DNA of 6,821 bases from Candidatus Woesearchaeota archaeon (lineage in GTDB: Archaea > Nanobdellota > Nanobdellia > Woesearchaeales > 21-14-0-10-32-9): the NCBI GenBank assembly GCA_003562145.1, contig PWWA01000080.1, forward strand, positions 1 through 6,821, written 5' to 3'. Below the pieces are notes generated by a model. That model saw nothing but the letters and a program-made list of their open reading frames with translations, searched no databases and was not told the origin of the DNA. Within the stretch, counting starts at the first letter, position 1; every line of letters starts with the position of its first letter. Below, piece by piece: positions 5,184 through 6,821 of the stretch. The position numbers and the translations under genes are program-made.

Positions 5184-5762
5184 ATGATACCCAAAAAATT
5201 TGTTAGGAAAGACAGCCATAAAAAGGCGCGTATAAACAAGAAATGGAGAAAGCCCAAAGGCATAACTAACAAGAGAAGGCTAAACCGCAAAGGCCACACC
5301 CCGATTGTTAAGCCGGGCTACGGCAGGAAAGACTCCGAGAGGAATATTCATAGTAAAACAGGGCTAAGAATAATCCGCGTAAAAAATGTTGAAGACCTGA
5401 AAAACATAAACGCGAAGGAGCAAGGAATAATACTGCCAGGTATAGGCAAGAAAAAGCAGCTCGAAATAATAGTTGAAGCAGAAAAAAAGAATATCACAAT
5501 CCTAAACGTAAAAGCCAAGGAATACAAAGAAAAAATCTCTAAGCAATTCGAAGAGAAAAAAAAGGAGTCCGAAGAAAAGAAGCAGGAAAGAGAAAAACAA
5601 GCAAAAGAACTAGAGAAAAAGGCAAAGGAAGAAGCGAAGAAAGCCGAAGAGAAAAAGAAAAAAGAAGAAACAAGTGCAGGTGAAGAACCTGAATTAAGCG
5701 AAGAAGACAAGAAGAAAAAAGAAAAAGAAGAAAAGGACAAGATACTAACAAAGAAAAGCTGA
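5184..5762 (+). CDS. rpl32e: Large-subunit ribosomal protein eL32 with long charged C-terminal tail
   Basis: eL32 is a large-subunit protein found only in Archaea and Eukarya. Residues 1-112 are the eL32 core: FVRKDSHKKARINKKWRKP (6-24), the RRLNRKGHTPIVKPGYG stretch (31-47), HSKTGLRIIRVKNVEDLKNI (56-75), and KKKQLEIIVEAEKKNITILN near 89-108. Residues 113-192 are an added tail of about 80 residues, nearly all Lys and Glu with some Ala and Gln, likely a charged single helix or coiled coil, interrupted near 163-172 by SAGEEPELSE. Family members are usually 125-150 residues. The tail stays in one frame, has no stop and is rich in AAG, AAA and GAA codons; it may be genuine or lineage-specific. 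It could interact with rRNA or stay disordered on the solvent side; no function is assigned. The start is the first ATG, 5 bases after the uL6 stop. Confidence 0.95.
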   Translation: MIPKKFVRKDSHKKARINKKWRKPKGITNKRRLNRKGHTPIVKPGYGRKDSERNIHSKTGLRIIRVKNVEDLKNINAKEQGIILPGIGKKKQLEIIVEAEKKNITILNVKAKEYKEKISKQFEEKKKESEEKKQEREKQAKELEKKAKEEAKKAEEKKKKEETSAGEEPELSEEDKKKKEKEEKDKILTKKS

Positions 5763-5768
5763 TAGAAA

Positions 5769-6290
5769 ATGAAAACCCAGAAAAGGCTTGCAGCCCAATT
5801 ACTAGGCGTGTCACAGAAAAAAGTTGTGTTCGACCAGGGCAGGCTGGCCGACATAAAAGAAAGCATAACCAAGACAGACATAAGGAAGCTCATCGCGGAC
5901 AAGGCAATCACTAAGAGGCCGACGAGTGAGTCCTCCAGGGGGCGTGCCAGGAAGCTGAAAGTGCAGAAGTCCAAGGGCTTAAGGAAGGGCAAGGGCTCAA
6001 GGCAAGGCAAGAAAACTGCGAGGCTTCCAAGAAAAGAGCGATGGATGAACAAGATTCGAAGCCAAAGAAAATTCCTGTCCGCGCTAAAGGAAAGAAAGGT
6101 TATAACTAATGACACTTACAGAAAGATTTACTTGAAGGCCAAGGGCGGCTTCTTCAGGAGTACAAGGCATATAAGGATTTACCTTGGAGAGCACAAGCTA
6201 TTCGCTAAGAAGCAAGAGCCCGAAAAGAAAGAAGTTGTAAAGAAAAAAATTGTTAAGAAAGCTGTGAAGAAAAAGTCTGATAAAAAATGA
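5769..6290 (+). CDS. rpl19e: Large-subunit ribosomal protein eL19
   Basis: eL19 is an Archaea/Eukarya-specific large-subunit protein that forms a bridge to the small subunit. The 173-residue product shows QKRLAAQLLGVSQKKVVFD (4-22), DIRKLIADKAITKRP (37-51) and SRGRARKLKVQKSKGLRKGK (56-75). The highly conserved RLPRKERWMNKIRSQRKFL is at 85-103, followed by TYRKIYLKAKGGFFRSTRHI (116-135). Residues from about 148 on form a lysine-rich tail with VVKKKIVKKAVKKK. The family core ends near residue 145. The start lies 6 bases after the eL32 stop, with no obvious Shine-Dalgarno sequence. The stop overlaps the uL18 start in ATGA. Confidence 0.97.
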   Translation: MKTQKRLAAQLLGVSQKKVVFDQGRLADIKESITKTDIRKLIADKAITKRPTSESSRGRARKLKVQKSKGLRKGKGSRQGKKTARLPRKERWMNKIRSQRKFLSALKERKVITNDTYRKIYLKAKGGFFRSTRHIRIYLGEHKLFAKKQEPEKKEVVKKKIVKKAVKKKSDKK

Positions 6291-6802
6291 AGCAAAAAAC
6301 TACGTATACGGTCAGGCATCGGAGGAGAAGGGAAGGCAGGACTGACTACAAGAAGCGCTTAGAGCTCCTCAAGGGAAGGCAGGACCGATTAATCATAAGG
6401 AAGACTAACAAGCACATAATCATACAACTAGTCAAGTACGCCCATGACGGGGATATAGTGTTGTTGACGGCTAGCTCAAAGGAATTGGAAAAGAAAGGCT
6501 GGAAGCACTCCCTTAAGAACCTGCCAGCGTCTCACCTAACAGGCTTGCTGGCAGGCAAGAAGGCCAAGGAGAAAAAAGTAGCAACGGCAATCCTTGACAT
6601 AGGCTTATATTCCCCTCTTAAAGGCTCAAGAATCTACGCTGCACTCAAGGGCGTAATCGATTCAGGTCTTAAAGTCCCAGCGGGCAAGGAAATCTTTCCC
6701 GGCGAGGAAAGGCTTAAGGGCGGGCACATAGCGAAATACCTTGAAAAGCACAAATCAATAACTCAGGATTATGAAAAGATAAAATCAGAATTGCTAAAGT
6801 GA
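6287..6802 (+). CDS. rpl18: Large-subunit ribosomal protein uL18
   Basis: uL18 binds 5S rRNA and, with uL5, anchors it in the central protuberance. The 171-residue product begins with the archaeal signature TYTVRHRRRREGRTDYKKRL (6-25), then LLKGRQDRLIIRKTNKHIII (27-46). ATAILDIGLYSPLKGSRIYA is at 99-118 and LKGVIDSGLKVPAGKEIFPG at 120-139. It ends with a helical segment, as in archaeal homologues. The ATG at 6287 overlaps the eL19 stop in ATGA, which fixes the start. Tandem TGA TAA ends it. Confidence 0.98.
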   Translation: MKQKTTYTVRHRRRREGRTDYKKRLELLKGRQDRLIIRKTNKHIIIQLVKYAHDGDIVLLTASSKELEKKGWKHSLKNLPASHLTGLLAGKKAKEKKVATAILDIGLYSPLKGSRIYAALKGVIDSGLKVPAGKEIFPGEERLKGGHIAKYLEKHKSITQDYEKIKSELLK

Positions 6803-6808
6803 TAAATC

Positions 6809-6821
6809 ATGGCTGAAAAAA
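6809..6821 (+). CDS. rps5: Start of next gene, probably ribosomal protein uS5 (cut by window end)
   Basis: ATG GCT GAA AAA begins 6 bases after the uL18 stop and reads Met-Ala-Glu-Lys before the window ends. Four residues cannot identify the product. uS5 is inferred because it follows uL18 in archaeal spc clusters, ahead of uL30, uL15 and SecY. No Shine-Dalgarno sequence is visible. Confidence 0.6.

Larger units (their letters stand above)
1..6821 (+). other. Archaeal S10/spc ribosomal protein operon, interior segment
   Basis: Seventeen co-directional genes, complete or partial, follow one another with overlaps or gaps of at most 13 bases. The gene order matches the canonical archaeal cluster with no gene missing between uL22 and uL18. 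There is no space for internal promoters or terminators outside coding sequence, so a single polycistronic transcript, started and ended outside this window, is the simplest reading. The coding strand is strongly A- and purine-rich throughout. Confidence 0.9.

Noticed and set aside
5520..5759. Separate small gene or frameshifted product in place of an eL32 tail
   Set aside because: The frame is continuous with the eL32 core, contains no stop or internal start with a ribosome binding site, and its composition matches other tails in the operon.
5348..6115. 255-codon open frame on the minus strand across eL32 and eL19
   Set aside because: Its Phe/Ser/Leu-rich product is the complement of AAG, AAA and GAA codons. 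The strand asymmetry removes stop codons from the opposite strand; the + strand genes are conserved families.
1..6821. CRISPR array, tRNA/rRNA gene, insertion sequence or undescribed defence system
   Set aside because: Coding sequence of recognised ribosomal and translation genes fills the window and gaps are at most 13 bases. No inverted repeats, spaced direct repeats or tRNA-like cloverleaf were noticed.

Overview
The window is a compact, wholly co-directional stretch of an archaeal S10/spc-type ribosomal protein operon. All genes lie on the + strand. The order is uL22 (3' end only), uS3, uL29, aIF1 (SUI1 family), Rnp1 (RNase P p29), uS17, uL14, uL24, eS4, uL5, uS14, uS8, uL6, eL32, eL19, uL18 and the first codons of a gene expected to be uS5. 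eS4, eL32, eL19, aIF1 and an RNase P protein inside the ribosomal cluster exclude Bacteria and are diagnostic of Archaea. Base composition is moderate and the coding strand is very A- and purine-rich. Several small deviations, mainly an extended uS14, a shortened cysteine-free uS17 and lysine-rich tails, are compatible with a reduced DPANN-like lineage. That placement is an inference from a few proteins and not a phylogenetic result.

Layout. Positions 1-151 carry the charged C-terminal tail of uL22. Positions 148-1137 encode uS3 and uL29, followed by the initiation factor aIF1 (1141-1443) and Rnp1 (1440-1685). Positions 1689-3996 encode uS17, uL14, uL24, eS4 and uL5. Positions 4000-6802 encode uS14, uS8, uL6, eL32, eL19 and uL18. 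The last 13 bases open the next gene. No gap between genes exceeds 13 bases, so there is no room for an internal promoter, terminator or RNA gene between genes, and no stretch of 300 bases lacks a gene.

How the genes work together. All the ribosomal products are structural subunits of one ribosome. aIF1 monitors start-codon selection on the small subunit, and Rnp1 is a protein cofactor of the tRNA 5'-maturing enzyme, so the cluster co-expresses three parts of the translation machinery. Translation appears to be linked by ATGA stop/start overlaps at four junctions, an 8-base overlap at a fifth, and Shine-Dalgarno-like sequences before some of the other genes.

I found no mobile element, CRISPR array, RNA gene or undescribed system. 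The gene order is the canonical archaeal one and each complete gene is recognisable. The points worth a second look are protein-level variants: cysteine-free short uS17, N-terminally extended uS14, an 80-residue charged tail on eL32, and a three-unit repeat tail on uS3.
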